A stretch of 59,846 nt of DNA from an uncultured Muribaculaceae bacterium (GCA_948788915.1 CAQFOZ010000006.1:1-59846), one strand, 5' to 3'. Counted from the first letter of the stretch, positions 9,352 to 18,616 are shown. Notes: generated by a model not told the origin, from the letters alone. Program-made: numbers and translations.

Positions 9352-9380
9352 CAAATGTAAAGATATAAAAAGAATTCAAA
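9352..9380 (-). promoter_or_regulatory. Candidate promoter of the AbiE operon
   Basis: On the minus strand TACATTTG (9359-9352) matches the Bacteroidetes -7 element TAnnTTTG, with TTTG (9380-9377) 17 bases upstream. The start codon lies about 25 bases downstream. The spacing is two bases shorter than in the other promoters of this window. Confidence 0.5.
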
Positions 9381-9808
9381 TAAATGATGATTTGCTAAAT
9401 AAATTGTTCGTTTGACCTCCAAAATACATGTTTGGGAATGGTTAATCTGAATGCCGTTACTTTAAATATTGACCACATTCCATATAGACAACTTAATTAT
9501 TTTTCGACTTACAAACCAACAATGAAAACATTGCTATAGAAATTTGCTTCTTGGGAAAATAAAAACAAGATGGTGTATTACAGATAATCAATGTGATATA
9601 TTTTATATTTCGGTTCAAGCGTGGCGCTGCCAATAGCCATGTCTTAAAGTGCATGTCATGAAAAAAACATTAATCAACAGATACGGTTAAGCAGCCAATG
9701 CTATAACGTGGTAACTGCCATGCCAATTCTTGTTAGTTTCGTGTTTCAGCTTCTCAGGCTTCGCACGAATAGGACCGCACCAAACAAGAATGGGACAAGA
9801 AATATCTT
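9381..9808. other. Non-coding stretch before a truncated gene
   Basis: No intact gene. ATTCTTGTT near 9725 and AACAAGAAT near 9783 form a distant inverted repeat just before the point where homology of the following fragment begins, so they may mark a deletion or insertion boundary. Nothing else recognisable. Confidence 0.4.
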
Positions 9809-10240
9809 TTGTCGTTTGGATTGGCAATTTGTACAAAAAATGTAATGGCGCAGCTTGACTATATGGAAAAGCGAGGCAGTGGTCTCACGCGCATCTGCAA
9901 TGAGACCAAAGCATTAGATGGGTATCGGGATGAATTGAAGCCTATTTTCAAATCCACTCCAACTCAGTTTCAGACCATAATCTATGCATTAATAACGGAC
10001 AAAAATGTCGGAGACGTGTCGGAGACAAAAATCACTGAACGTCAGCAGAAAATCCTCAATCTTATCAAAGAGTCTCCGACAATAACTGGTAAGCAAATGT
10101 CGGAGACATTGTCGGTGAGCCAACGCACTATCGAACGCGATCTTTCCGCTTTGCAAAAGATTGGTGTTCTAAAACGTGAAGGTAAAGACAATGATGGCAG
10201 ATGGATAATCTCTTTGGGGGCAAATACACGCAGACAATAG
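9809..10240 (+). pseudogene. C-terminal remnant of an AlbA_2-type ATP-binding regulator
   Basis: The frame carries MAQLDYMEKRGSGLTRICNE, the conserved C-terminal ATP-binding motif of proteins that normally begin with an AlbA_2 (Schlafen-like) DNA-binding domain. It is followed by a winged helix (ITERQQKILNLIKE, then SQRTIERDLSALQKIGVLKR). The usual first 250-300 residues are missing and the frame has only a TTG at its 5' end, so I read it as a 5'-truncated remnant. Full-length relatives are accessory transcription factors or helicase-like regulators often found near defence genes. It could still make a short DNA-binding protein from the ATG at 9845. Confidence 0.72.
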
Positions 10241-10663
10241 AAACTTAAGTAGTTGAGATAAATTAATGAACATATAAAACGAAGAGATTTATGAATCTAT
10301 TTTGGCGCGAAGCGAAGGAGCATAAACTCATATACTACTGAACGACAAGCCCAAAGCAGCCAAAAAGATCGAGTTTTTATAGTTCAAGATTAAAACAATA
10401 CATATATCGATTAGCTTTTCTTTACTACTTATTGATTATAAAGAATGAAATCTCTGGATCGTCAGCAAGAGCAGGAAAGATGGACGGAAAGTTGAAAGAT
10501 TCTCCCAAAAGTCCTTCCTTCGTCCCGTAGTTTGCATTTCTCCTATTTTCGTCACTTTTTAATCATAACAAAAGCTATTGTATGATTATCGAGTATTAAG
10601 CTTTTAATGGCTAAAATACGAAAACAAGAAATAATCTTGTAAAGGATTTTACCTCAAAATTTA
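10241..10663. other. 423-base intergenic stretch
   Basis: AT-rich, with no start-to-stop frame of note on either strand and no clear hairpin terminator. It separates the accessory region from the core genes; I see nothing else in it. Confidence 0.4.
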
Positions 10664-11539
10664 TCATGCTGAACCGAGAATAAGGAAAAGGAGACTTGCC
10701 AGAAGAATGCCGAGATCTATAAGCTTGCGTCTTATATTACACTCGTGAAGCACTATCACTCCATAAAAGAACGATACGAGCACACTTCCTCTCCGAATCA
10801 TGGACACAACAGAAATCATCGAATCGGGCAACGACAGTGAATAAAAATATAACAGATCAGCAGCAGAAAGGAACACTGATATCCCGATTATAGACCAGCG
10901 CCACTGAAATTTGCCCCCTTTACCGGAAACCTTCCGCAAGCCATACACAATCCCCGCCATTATCAACATCTGGTAAAACGAATACCATGCCTGAACCTCA
11001 AACGGTTCGTAATGACCAAGCAGATACTTGTCATAAAGGGCACTGACCGCCCCTAGCACCGTCGCTCCCATCGCAAGCCACAGCCAACGGCTTTTCTTTA
11101 ACGAGAGCCCTTCGGAGGCTCCTATCCTGCTGATCATAAGCAACGATGTAAAACCGAGTATCAGTCCTGTCCACTGCCATACATTCAATCGTTCTCCGAA
11201 GATTAGCAACGCACCGACAAGCACCATAACCGGACGCGACGCATTAATCGGTCCCTGTATCGTCAACGGCAGATGCTTTATAGAAAAATATCCCAATATC
11301 CATGAACTGAGTACAATGACCGCTTTCAACACAATATGCAGATGCCCCGCCACGGTGTTCCCAAGTCCGAAATCACCATGACTCATGTTTATAAATATAA
11401 CGGGAGACATGAGTAGTGTGCCAAACACTGTATTGAGTAAAAGCACGGTGAGAACGTTGTTGTCGCGCACCGATCTCTTCTTCATTATGTCATAAAAGCC
11501 CAGTCCCAATGCAGAACAGACAGCAAACAATATCCACAT
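10664..11539 (-). CDS. EamA/DMT-family inner-membrane transporter
   Basis: 291 residues made of ten hydrophobic segments in two five-helix repeats, as in the drug/metabolite transporter superfamily. Examples are the first helix from residue 1 (MWILFAVCSALGLGFYD) and the second repeat from about residue 150. ASRPVMVLVGALLIFGE near residue 105 and the GERL motif are typical of EamA domains. Length matches the family. Substrate cannot be told; members export metabolites, amino acids or nucleotides. Single gene, divergent from the yqeY-serS operon. Confidence 0.88.
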   Translation of the reverse strand: MWILFAVCSALGLGFYDIMKKRSVRDNNVLTVLLLNTVFGTLLMSPVIFINMSHGDFGLGNTVAGHLHIVLKAVIVLSSWILGYFSIKHLPLTIQGPINASRPVMVLVGALLIFGERLNVWQWTGLILGFTSLLMISRIGASEGLSLKKSRWLWLAMGATVLGAVSALYDKYLLGHYEPFEVQAWYSFYQMLIMAGIVYGLRKVSGKGGKFQWRWSIIGISVFLSAADLLYFYSLSLPDSMISVVSMIRRGSVLVSFFYGVIVLHECNIRRKLIDLGILLASLLFLILGSA

Positions 11540-11757
11540 ACCAAGATTCTGTTTCTTTCAAAAAACTGTTTAACCACTGCAAAATTACTGATTATTCCGC
11601 AATATCATAAAGGCACGGAGCATTCAAACCTTTTAGGTTTAACCCCTTTCATCTGTTTTTTACACGTCATTTGGTTCATTGATTAGCATATTTTAAAATT
11701 TTAAACTATTTTTGCAAGTTAAATAATTATATCCACGGATAATATAACATAACATAT

Positions 11758-12210
11758 ATGAATCTTTTTGATCAAGTGAGCGAGGACATCAAGAAAGCGA
11801 TGCTCGCCCGTGAAAAAGTAAGACTTGAAGCTCTGCGCGGAGCCAAGAAGGAATTTCTCGAGGCAAAGACCGCAAAGGGTGCAAACGGAGAACTGTCGGA
11901 TGAGGCCGCTACCAAAATTCTTGTCAAGATGGTGAAACAACGCAAAGAGAGCGCAAAGATCTATACCGAGAACAATCGCCCGGAACTTGCGGAAAACGAA
12001 CTTGCGGAAGCCTCCGTACTTGAAGAATATCTCCCAAAGCAGCTTTCTGCCGAAGAACTCAAAGCGGAAGTCGCAGCAATAATTGCCGAGACCGGAGCAA
12101 CCGGACCCAAAGAGATGGGAAAGATTATGGGTGTGGCATCAAAACGTCTCGCCGGCCGTGCCGAAGGCCGTGCAATTTCAGAAATGGTCAAAACATTATT
12201 GAACTCATAA
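11758..12210 (+). CDS. yqeY: GatB/YqeY domain protein
   Basis: 150 residues, the full usual length. The first half is helical with MNLFDQVSEDIKKAMLARE and the conserved RLEALRGAKKE. The C-terminal tRNA-binding-like tail has VLEEYLPKQLSAEEL, GPKEMGKIMG and GRAEGRAISEMVK. The family shares a domain with GatB of the amidotransferase, but the free-standing protein's role is not firmly known. The gene lies 15 bases upstream of serS, which fits a translation-linked role. Start ATG follows a weak TATTTTTG element at 11707-11714. Confidence 0.92.
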   Translation: MNLFDQVSEDIKKAMLAREKVRLEALRGAKKEFLEAKTAKGANGELSDEAATKILVKMVKQRKESAKIYTENNRPELAENELAEASVLEEYLPKQLSAEELKAEVAAIIAETGATGPKEMGKIMGVASKRLAGRAEGRAISEMVKTLLNS

Positions 12211-12225
12211 TATACCTCATACGAA

Positions 12226-13497
12226 ATGCTTACATTACAAACCATAAAAGCCGATCCTGAGTTCGTCATCAGCCGGTTGGCAGTAAAAGGTTTTGACGGC
12301 AGAGCTGTCATCACAGAGATACTTGAGATAGATGCCGAGCGCCGCCGTCTCCAACAGAAAACAGACAGCGATGCCGCTTCTCTCAAAAAACTCGCGGCAT
12401 CCATTGGTGCTCTCATGAAGCAGGGCAACAAAGAAGAAGCCGAAAAAGTAAAGAATGAGGTAGCCCGCATCAAAGGGGAGACCAAAGGTCTGCAGGACCG
12501 TCTTGCCGAATGCGAAAGCAAAATGCTCAATCTTCTTCTGACCGTGCCCAACCTTCCGTGCGCTGCTGTTCCGGAAGGTCTGACAGCGGAACAGAACGTG
12601 GTGGAGAAAACCGGCGGCACAATTCCGGAACTCCCTGAAGACGCTCTTCCACACTGGGATCTTGCAAAAAAATACAACATCATAGATTTTGAAACAGGAG
12701 TGAAGGTGACCGGAGCAGGATTCCCGTTCTATGTCGGGAAAGGCGCGCGTCTGCAACGCGCTCTTATCCAGTTCTTTCTTGACGAGGCATGGAAAGCCGG
12801 ATACCTCGAAGTTGAGCCCCCGTTTGTTGTGAACGAGGCTTCCGGATACGGCACAGGACAACTTCCCGACAAAGAAGGACAGATGTATCATGTCACACTT
12901 GACAACCTGTATCTTATACCGACAGCGGAGGTGCCCGTGACAAACATCTATCGCGACGAGATAATACCGGCTGCCGAACTTCCCAAAAAGAACTGTGCAT
13001 ACTCTCCATGCTGGCGCAGGGAGGCAGGAAGCTACGGAAAAGATGTCAGAGGCCTCAACCGTCTGCACCAGTTTGACAAAGTGGAGATCGTTCGCATAGA
13101 GAAACCTGAAAACTCATATGCCGCTCTTGAAGAGATGAAAGACCATGTACAGGGACTTCTTGAAAAATTAGGTCTGCCCTGGCATATATTACGTCTTTGC
13201 GGAGGCGACATGAGCTTCACTTCGGCCATAACATTCGATTTTGAAGTGTGGTCGGCTGCCCAGAAACGATGGCTGGAAGTCTCTTCTGTCAGCAACTTCG
13301 AATCTTATCAGGCAAACCGCCTCAAATGCCGCTACCGCGACGAAAACAAGAAGATTCATCTGTGCCACACATTGAACGGATCGGCTCTTGCCCTGCCACG
13401 TATAGTTGCAGCTCTGCTTGAGAACAATCAGACTCCGGAAGGCATCATAGTGCCTGAATGTCTGCGCAAATATACCGGCTTCGACATAATCAATTAA
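12226..13497 (+). CDS. serS: Seryl-tRNA synthetase
   Basis: 423 residues. It charges tRNA-Ser (and the selenocysteine tRNA where present) with serine in the cytoplasm. The N-terminal tRNA-binding coiled coil spans about residues 27-105. The class II catalytic core shows motif 2 (CWRREAGSYGKDVRGLNRLHQ, near residues 265-285) and motif 3 (LNGSALALPRIVAALLENNQ, near residue 385). TAEVPVTN, which contacts the serine, is also present. Complete and normal. It is probably co-transcribed with yqeY and possibly with the pseudokinase gene 52 bases downstream. Confidence 0.97.
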   Translation: MLTLQTIKADPEFVISRLAVKGFDGRAVITEILEIDAERRRLQQKTDSDAASLKKLAASIGALMKQGNKEEAEKVKNEVARIKGETKGLQDRLAECESKMLNLLLTVPNLPCAAVPEGLTAEQNVVEKTGGTIPELPEDALPHWDLAKKYNIIDFETGVKVTGAGFPFYVGKGARLQRALIQFFLDEAWKAGYLEVEPPFVVNEASGYGTGQLPDKEGQMYHVTLDNLYLIPTAEVPVTNIYRDEIIPAAELPKKNCAYSPCWRREAGSYGKDVRGLNRLHQFDKVEIVRIEKPENSYAALEEMKDHVQGLLEKLGLPWHILRLCGGDMSFTSAITFDFEVWSAAQKRWLEVSSVSNFESYQANRLKCRYRDENKKIHLCHTLNGSALALPRIVAALLENNQTPEGIIVPECLRKYTGFDIIN

Positions 13498-13549
13498 TTT
13501 TCAGAGAGTGTTCACCTTATAAATTATATTCATTCTCATATTCTCTCAA

Positions 13550-14326
13550 ATGGACGACAACACGTATCTCAGCAAAGAAGAGATAAAAATTCCCATCAAT
13601 GACCCGACAGGGAAATGGTCGGATCTTACCTTGCTCCCCGAATGGGATGAGGAATTCTATAATGTCTATACTGTCAGGAAGCACGGGAAATGGGTCATGC
13701 TCAAAGCCCTGAAGAAGGAATATGCCGAAAAGCCCGAATATAAAGAGATGCTGGAAAACGAGTTTGACACCCGCTACAACCTTGCGCATCCAAATATTGT
13801 TATGGTGAACGATCTGGAAATTGTCCCGGATGTGGGCCTGGCAATAATTACAGACGATGTATACGGATACTCCCTGCGTCGTCTCATAGACGAAAAACGA
13901 CTCACACCTAAGATATTGCAGCGGCTTCAGACTCAATTGCTCGATGCCCTGGATTATATTCAGGAGAATCATATTGTACATAATCCGATAACCCCGGATA
14001 CAATTATATTCACCGAGTATAATGAGAATCTGAAGCTTATAAATGTCGGTTATGCCCGGGAATCACATATCTCGGCAGCAGATGCCGATGAGGACATCAG
14101 AAGCTACGGCAGAATCCTCAACGAAGTTCTTGATCACATCCCCACCTCTTTGCCGCGCCTGCGACGTATAGCCAACAAATGCTGCGACACATCCCATGCG
14201 TACCGCTCCATAGCAGACCTGCATCTTGCCGTGGAACGTAGAAATTCCAGCCAGCTGTTCATTTTCATATGTGCATTCATAATTATTATGATGGCTCTTT
14301 TAGCTTGGCTCTCATTAAAAAACTAA
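13550..14326 (+). CDS. Membrane-anchored pseudokinase
   Basis: 258 residues with a protein-kinase fold. The VAIK-type lysine is kept (VMLKALKKE, near residue 49), but the catalytic HRD-x4-N is IVHNPITPDTI (no Asp, no metal-binding Asn). DFG is replaced by NVG (LINVGYARE). These changes predict no phosphotransfer. A single transmembrane helix ends the protein (about 233-254, LFIFICAFIIIMMALLAWL), so the kinase-like part faces the cytoplasm. It is followed by the GNAT gene after six bases. A role as a regulatory scaffold is plausible; in Mycobacterium, the MviN pseudokinase domain recruits an FHA protein, but no such partner is next to this gene. Confidence 0.8.
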   Translation: MDDNTYLSKEEIKIPINDPTGKWSDLTLLPEWDEEFYNVYTVRKHGKWVMLKALKKEYAEKPEYKEMLENEFDTRYNLAHPNIVMVNDLEIVPDVGLAIITDDVYGYSLRRLIDEKRLTPKILQRLQTQLLDALDYIQENHIVHNPITPDTIIFTEYNENLKLINVGYARESHISAADADEDIRSYGRILNEVLDHIPTSLPRLRRIANKCCDTSHAYRSIADLHLAVERRNSSQLFIFICAFIIIMMALLAWLSLKN

Positions 14327-14332
14327 GACATC

Positions 14333-15460
14333 ATGGTTGAGATAAAACGTATTAATCCTACCAAACAGAATCTTAAGAAGTTCACCCAGTTCCAGATAGA
14401 TCTTTATGACGGCAATCCCTACTTTGTGCCGCCGCTGATCAGCGACGACGTAGCCACTCTTCTCCCGGAGGCGAATCCCGCTTTCGATTTCTGCGAAGCC
14501 GAATATTTCATGGCTTACCGCGAAGGGAAGCCGGTAGGCCGAATCGCTGTCATAATCAACCGTCAGGTTAACGAAAAATCCAAGACTCAAAACGCACGTT
14601 TCGGCTTCATTGACTTTATAGACGATGACGAAGTTTCAGGCGCACTGCTCAAAGCAGCTGAAGACTGGGCACGAGAAAAGGGTATGGAGAACATTATCGG
14701 CCCGCTCGGATTCACGGATCTTGATCACGAAGGAACCCTTGTCGATGGATTTGAAGAATTGTCAACCATGGCAACCATATACAATTATCCTTATTATGCC
14801 CGGCACATTGAAAGTCATGGTTACCGCAAAGAATCCGACTGGGTGGAGTTCCTGATGGAAGTGCCGGATGCCATTCCTGACAAATACAACAGAATTGCGG
14901 AGATAGTTAAAAAGAAATACGGACTAAGGGTGGTCAAATACACCAACCGCAACCGCATTAAAGCCGAATACGGACATGCACTCTTCCATCTCATAAACGA
15001 TGCTTACAAGGATCTGTATCAATATTCAAATCTCACTGAACGACAGATAGACCACTACATTAATGTCTATCTAAATCTGTTGAATCTTGATCTCGTATCC
15101 CTTATTGTTGAAGAGAATAACAAACTTGTGGGTGTCGGAATATCAATGCCCTCCATGAGTAAGGCGCTCCAACGTTCAAAAGGCAAGATGTTCCCCTTCG
15201 GATGGTATCATCTTCTCAAGGGACTCAAAGGCAAAAACGACAGAGTGGATCTGCTTCTTGTGGCGGTACATCCGGATTACCAGAACAAAGGTGTGAATGC
15301 CCTTCTTTTCCAGGATCTCATTCCCTATTATATCAAATATGGATATAAATATGCGGAGTCAAACCCTGAAATGGAAACAAATTCCAAAGTTCAGAGCCAA
15401 TGGGAATATTTCACCACCCGCCAACACCGTCGCCGCCGTTCTTTTGCCAAAAAGCTTTAA
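14333..15460 (+). CDS. GNAT-like acetyltransferase family protein
   Basis: 375 residues, cytoplasmic. Two GNAT-like halves can be seen: residues about 1-130 (EYFMAYREGKPVGRIAVIIN) and about 200-375, where VDLLLVAVHPDYQNKGVNAL resembles the acetyl-CoA-binding motif A of GNAT enzymes. A conserved NIIGPLGFTDLDHEG stretch sits between them. This long form is widespread in Bacteroidetes, and its substrate is unknown to me. Tightly spaced with the pseudokinase gene upstream (six bases) and ubiE downstream (18 bases), suggesting one operon. Confidence 0.82.
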   Translation: MVEIKRINPTKQNLKKFTQFQIDLYDGNPYFVPPLISDDVATLLPEANPAFDFCEAEYFMAYREGKPVGRIAVIINRQVNEKSKTQNARFGFIDFIDDDEVSGALLKAAEDWAREKGMENIIGPLGFTDLDHEGTLVDGFEELSTMATIYNYPYYARHIESHGYRKESDWVEFLMEVPDAIPDKYNRIAEIVKKKYGLRVVKYTNRNRIKAEYGHALFHLINDAYKDLYQYSNLTERQIDHYINVYLNLLNLDLVSLIVEENNKLVGVGISMPSMSKALQRSKGKMFPFGWYHLLKGLKGKNDRVDLLLVAVHPDYQNKGVNALLFQDLIPYYIKYGYKYAESNPEMETNSKVQSQWEYFTTRQHRRRRSFAKKL

Positions 15461-15478
15461 TTTCTATCCCGCAGGTTT

Positions 15479-16231
15479 ATGAAAACAGGTGCAGAACTGA
15501 TAAATCCGTACAATGACGACAAAGCCAAGGGGAGGCAGGTTGAACAGATGTTCGATTCCATAGCCCCTGCCTACGACTTTATGAACACGGCAATGACATT
15601 CGGTCTCCACAACATGTGGCGTTCAGGTGCATTGAAAGCAGCTTCATCAGCCTTGGGAACAGCACCGGGAGTTATACTCGACATCGCAACCGGCACCGGG
15701 GATGTGGCTTTCGAACTGCATAAACGCTTCCCTGATGCGGAAATATCAGGCGTTGACCTCTCGGAGGGGATGCTTGACGTGGCCCGATCCAGACTCAACA
15801 GAATGGGTGGATCAGCACAAAAAAAGATAAACTTCGTAAAAGGAGATTCCCTGAATCTGGATTTTGCAGACAACTCTCAGAATCTCATAACCGTGGCATA
15901 TGGGGTAAGGAATTTTGAACAATTACGCAAAGGATACAGCGAGATGCACCGGGTGCTCCGTCCGGGAGGCGTGCTGTGCGTGATAGAACTTTCCCAACCT
16001 GCCCACAGGATTCCTCTCGCCTTATATAATTTTTATTCGCGCCATCTGATTCCCATGATAGGGAAGATAGTATCGGGAGACGCAAGAGCATACTCTTACC
16101 TTCCGGAAAGCATCGCGGCAGCGCCACAGCGCGATGACATGATGCTGATTATCAAAGAATGCGGTTTCTCCCATTGCTCATGGAAATCGCTTACTTTTGG
16201 TGCGGTAACATACTATATTGCAAAGAAATGA
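15479..16231 (+). CDS. ubiE: Demethylmenaquinone methyltransferase (UbiE/MenG)
   Basis: 250 residues. SAM-dependent methyltransferase that converts demethylmenaquinone to menaquinone, the respiratory quinone of Bacteroidales. Motif I is LDIATGTGDVAFEL (near residue 70), with VDLSEGML after it, then VAYGVRNF (motif II region) and VLRPGGVLCVIELS (motif III). The N-terminal VEQMFDSIAPAYDFMN is the UbiE signature. Length is standard. The stop overlaps the ATG of the following U32 gene as ATGA. Confidence 0.95.
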   Translation: MKTGAELINPYNDDKAKGRQVEQMFDSIAPAYDFMNTAMTFGLHNMWRSGALKAASSALGTAPGVILDIATGTGDVAFELHKRFPDAEISGVDLSEGMLDVARSRLNRMGGSAQKKINFVKGDSLNLDFADNSQNLITVAYGVRNFEQLRKGYSEMHRVLRPGGVLCVIELSQPAHRIPLALYNFYSRHLIPMIGKIVSGDARAYSYLPESIAAAPQRDDMMLIIKECGFSHCSWKSLTFGAVTYYIAKK

Positions 16232-17466
16232 CCCGTAAGGATTTTGAAATAATGGCTCCCGTAGGAAGCCGCGAGTCTCTTGCCGCGGCTCTTGCCGCCG
16301 GTGCCGACGCTGTATATTTCGGCATAGAGGGACTGAACATGCGTTCGCGTTCAAGCGCAAACTTCACTGTCGACGACATGGCTGAAATCGCCGCCCTGTG
16401 CACGGCAAAAGGTGTAAAGACATATCTGACAGTCAACACTGTCATCTATGACTCCGATATGCAGACAATGCGCACTATAATTGACCGCGCAAAGGAAGCC
16501 GGCATATCTGCGATCATAGCAGCCGATATGGCCGCAATATTGTATGCAAGAGAAATCGGTCAGGAAGTCCACATTTCCACACAGGTAAATGTCAGCAACA
16601 CCGAAGCTGTCAGATTCTACGCGCAGTTTGCCGATGTAATGGTATTGGCACGCGAACTGAACATGAATCAGGTCGCTGAGATCCATCGCACCATTGTCGA
16701 AGAAAACCTGACCGGGCCGAACGGAAATCAGATCCGTCTCGAGATGTTCTGTCATGGAGCTCTGTGTATGGCCGTAAGCGGGAAATGTTACATGAGCCTG
16801 CACGAGATGAATTCCAGTGCCAACCGTGGTGCCTGCAACCAGATATGCCGGCGGGCTTATACCGTCCGCGACAAGGAGACCGGAGAAGAGCTTGAAATCG
16901 ACAATCAATATATAATGAGTCCCAAAGACTTGAAGACCATACATTTCCTTAACAAAATGGTTGATGCGGGGGTCCGAGTCTTCAAGATAGAGGGACGGGC
17001 ACGTGGTCCGGAATACGTGGCCGAGGCTGTAGCATGTTATTCGGAAGCATTGCAGGCCATAGCCGACGGTTCCTATTCAGAAGAGAAAGTCTCGGAATGG
17101 AATGCACGCCTTGTAAAAATATTCAACCGTGGGTTCTGGAACGGATATTACATGGGGGAACGCCTCGGAGAATGGAGTGCAAAATACGGTTCAAGTGCCA
17201 CCAGGGTAAAAAGCTATGCGGCCAAAACCAACCGCTATTTTTCAAAACTCGGAATCGGGGAATTTTACATGGAGGCCGGTGAAATCAGCATCGGAGATGA
17301 AGTCGTAATTACCGGTCCAACCACCGGAGCACTTATATTTAAAGTCGAAGAACTGCGCCGGGATCTGAAACCTGTGAAAAGTGTAAAAAAAGGTGACCTT
17401 TTTTCTATGCCGGTTCCTGAAAAAGTCAGACCCTCCGATAAACTTTATATTTGGAAAGAAAAATAA
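16228..17466 (+). CDS. trhP: U32 family protein, TrhP-like tRNA hydroxylation factor
   Basis: 412 residues from the ATG at 16228, which overlaps the ubiE stop (ATGA). An upstream in-frame ATG at 16159 would force a 73-base overlap and adds no conserved sequence. It has the U32 pattern: APVGSRESLAAALAAGADAV at the start, then the cysteine-rich core MFCHGALCMAVSGKC and RGACNQICRRAY, whose Cys residues are those used for an iron-sulfur cluster in TrhP/RlhA-type proteins. The C-terminal beta-barrel (GDEVVITGPTTG) is also present. Predicted to make 5-hydroxyuridine at tRNA position 34 using prephenate. The old label is collagenase-like peptidase. Confidence 0.88.
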   Translation: MTRKDFEIMAPVGSRESLAAALAAGADAVYFGIEGLNMRSRSSANFTVDDMAEIAALCTAKGVKTYLTVNTVIYDSDMQTMRTIIDRAKEAGISAIIAADMAAILYAREIGQEVHISTQVNVSNTEAVRFYAQFADVMVLARELNMNQVAEIHRTIVEENLTGPNGNQIRLEMFCHGALCMAVSGKCYMSLHEMNSSANRGACNQICRRAYTVRDKETGEELEIDNQYIMSPKDLKTIHFLNKMVDAGVRVFKIEGRARGPEYVAEAVACYSEALQAIADGSYSEEKVSEWNARLVKIFNRGFWNGYYMGERLGEWSAKYGSSATRVKSYAAKTNRYFSKLGIGEFYMEAGEISIGDEVVITGPTTGALIFKVEELRRDLKPVKSVKKGDLFSMPVPEKVRPSDKLYIWKEK

Positions 17467-17468
17467 TT

Positions 17469-18176
17469 ATGGCTCAGATAGGAGATACTGTTCGCTTCCT
17501 CAACACTACCGGAGGAGGCAAGATCACACGAATTGACGGAAAGATAGCATATGTGGAAGAGGACGGATTCGAGACACCCGTACTCCTAAAGGATATAGTG
17601 GTTGTGCTTCCGGCAGGGCATGAACCACGCACAGCCGGTGCGAATCTGATGTTTGACCAGTCTGCTTTCGACAATGGCAAAAAAGAGGTGCGTCCGGAAA
17701 CACGTCTGACAAAAGAGATTCCCTCCCCGGTAAAAGAAGCGGAAGAGCTTCCTGTGGAGGAAACCAATTTTGGAGAGGAGATGAATGTGCTTATGATATT
17801 CGAGCCTGAAAATATCAAGAATCTCTCCAAATCCAAAATCAACATGGCTCTGGTGAATGACTCCAACTTTTTCCTGTTTTTCAATATACTGATACGTGAT
17901 TTTAATGAAAAGGCATGGAAGTCACTCTTCTCCGGAGAGGTCGCTCCCAACGAGATAATTGATGTGGCATCATTCACACAGGAGAATATTTCGGAAATAG
18001 AAAGATTTGTATTTCAGGCAATGGCTTATAAAAAAGGGAAGACTTATCAGGTGAAATATCCCCTCAATGTATCCAAGAAACTTGATCTCACCAAATTTTT
18101 CAAACCACATTGCTTCCGTTCCGGCATATTTTCCGAACTTGCAATCGAGATTCCATTATATTCAGAGCGCAGATGA
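17469..18176 (+). CDS. DUF2027 domain protein without Smr domain
   Basis: 235 residues from the ATG at 17469, two bases after the U32 stop. The N-terminal IGDTVRFLNTTGGGKITRID and YVEEDGFETPVLLKD are the DUF2027 signature (an SH3-like barrel). The middle has the typical MALVNDSNFFLFFNILIRD stretch. From memory, Bacteroides relatives run to about 340-380 residues and end in an Smr-type nuclease domain; here the protein stops before such a domain, overlapping the next gene (ATGA). Cytoplasmic, function unknown. Confidence 0.82.
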   Translation: MAQIGDTVRFLNTTGGGKITRIDGKIAYVEEDGFETPVLLKDIVVVLPAGHEPRTAGANLMFDQSAFDNGKKEVRPETRLTKEIPSPVKEAEELPVEETNFGEEMNVLMIFEPENIKNLSKSKINMALVNDSNFFLFFNILIRDFNEKAWKSLFSGEVAPNEIIDVASFTQENISEIERFVFQAMAYKKGKTYQVKYPLNVSKKLDLTKFFKPHCFRSGIFSELAIEIPLYSERR

Positions 18177-18616
18177 AAGAAAGATGGTGGACCACGCCCA
18201 CGGAGGCTGAAAACGGAAAGACTATTATTGTTACCGGACGTGATTATCTTGATGACATTATCTCCAAAGGTAAGTTCAGATTCCGTGTTTCAGCGAAATG
18301 GAAATACCCGGCCTTGCCCTCCGGTATGCCAAACGACAATGCAGCGGAGTTACTTCAGATTGCCACGGACGCCCTCCTGAAGGAATTTAACCGCGACAAG
18401 GCGGCATATATTACCGGTATATATACAGGTGACGGCGAGCGGGAATGGGTCTTCTACACAAAAAATCTTAATATCTTCAACCGCATCTTTAACCGCGCAC
18501 TTGAAAACATAGAGCCTTTGCCCCTTGAATTTGATGCAGAGGAAGATCCTCTATGGGAAGAATACTTTGAAATGCGAGATATCACATATGTGCCGGAAAA
18601 CGACGACGAAAGATAG
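18173..18616 (+). CDS. DUF695 domain protein
   Basis: 147 residues starting at the ATG (18173) that overlaps the DUF2027 stop; an upstream ATG at 18110 in the same frame would overlap by 67 bases and is unlikely. WWTTPTEAENGKTIIVTGRD, the ITGIYTGDGEREWVFYT core and the acidic end match DUF695 proteins, which are small cytoplasmic proteins of unknown function. The stop is TAG, showing that TAG is used as a normal stop here. Last gene of the ubiE-U32-DUF2027 string. Confidence 0.82.
   Translation: MKERWWTTPTEAENGKTIIVTGRDYLDDIISKGKFRFRVSAKWKYPALPSGMPNDNAAELLQIATDALLKEFNRDKAAYITGIYTGDGEREWVFYTKNLNIFNRIFNRALENIEPLPLEFDAEEDPLWEEYFEMRDITYVPENDDER

Noticed and set aside
12235..13068. Long minus-strand open frame within serS.
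   Set aside because: A shadow of the serS codon pattern; the sense frame is an intact synthetase.
16159..16227. Upstream ATG for the U32 gene.
   Set aside because: It would overlap ubiE by 73 bases with no conserved residues; the ATGA overlap start at 16228 is far more likely.
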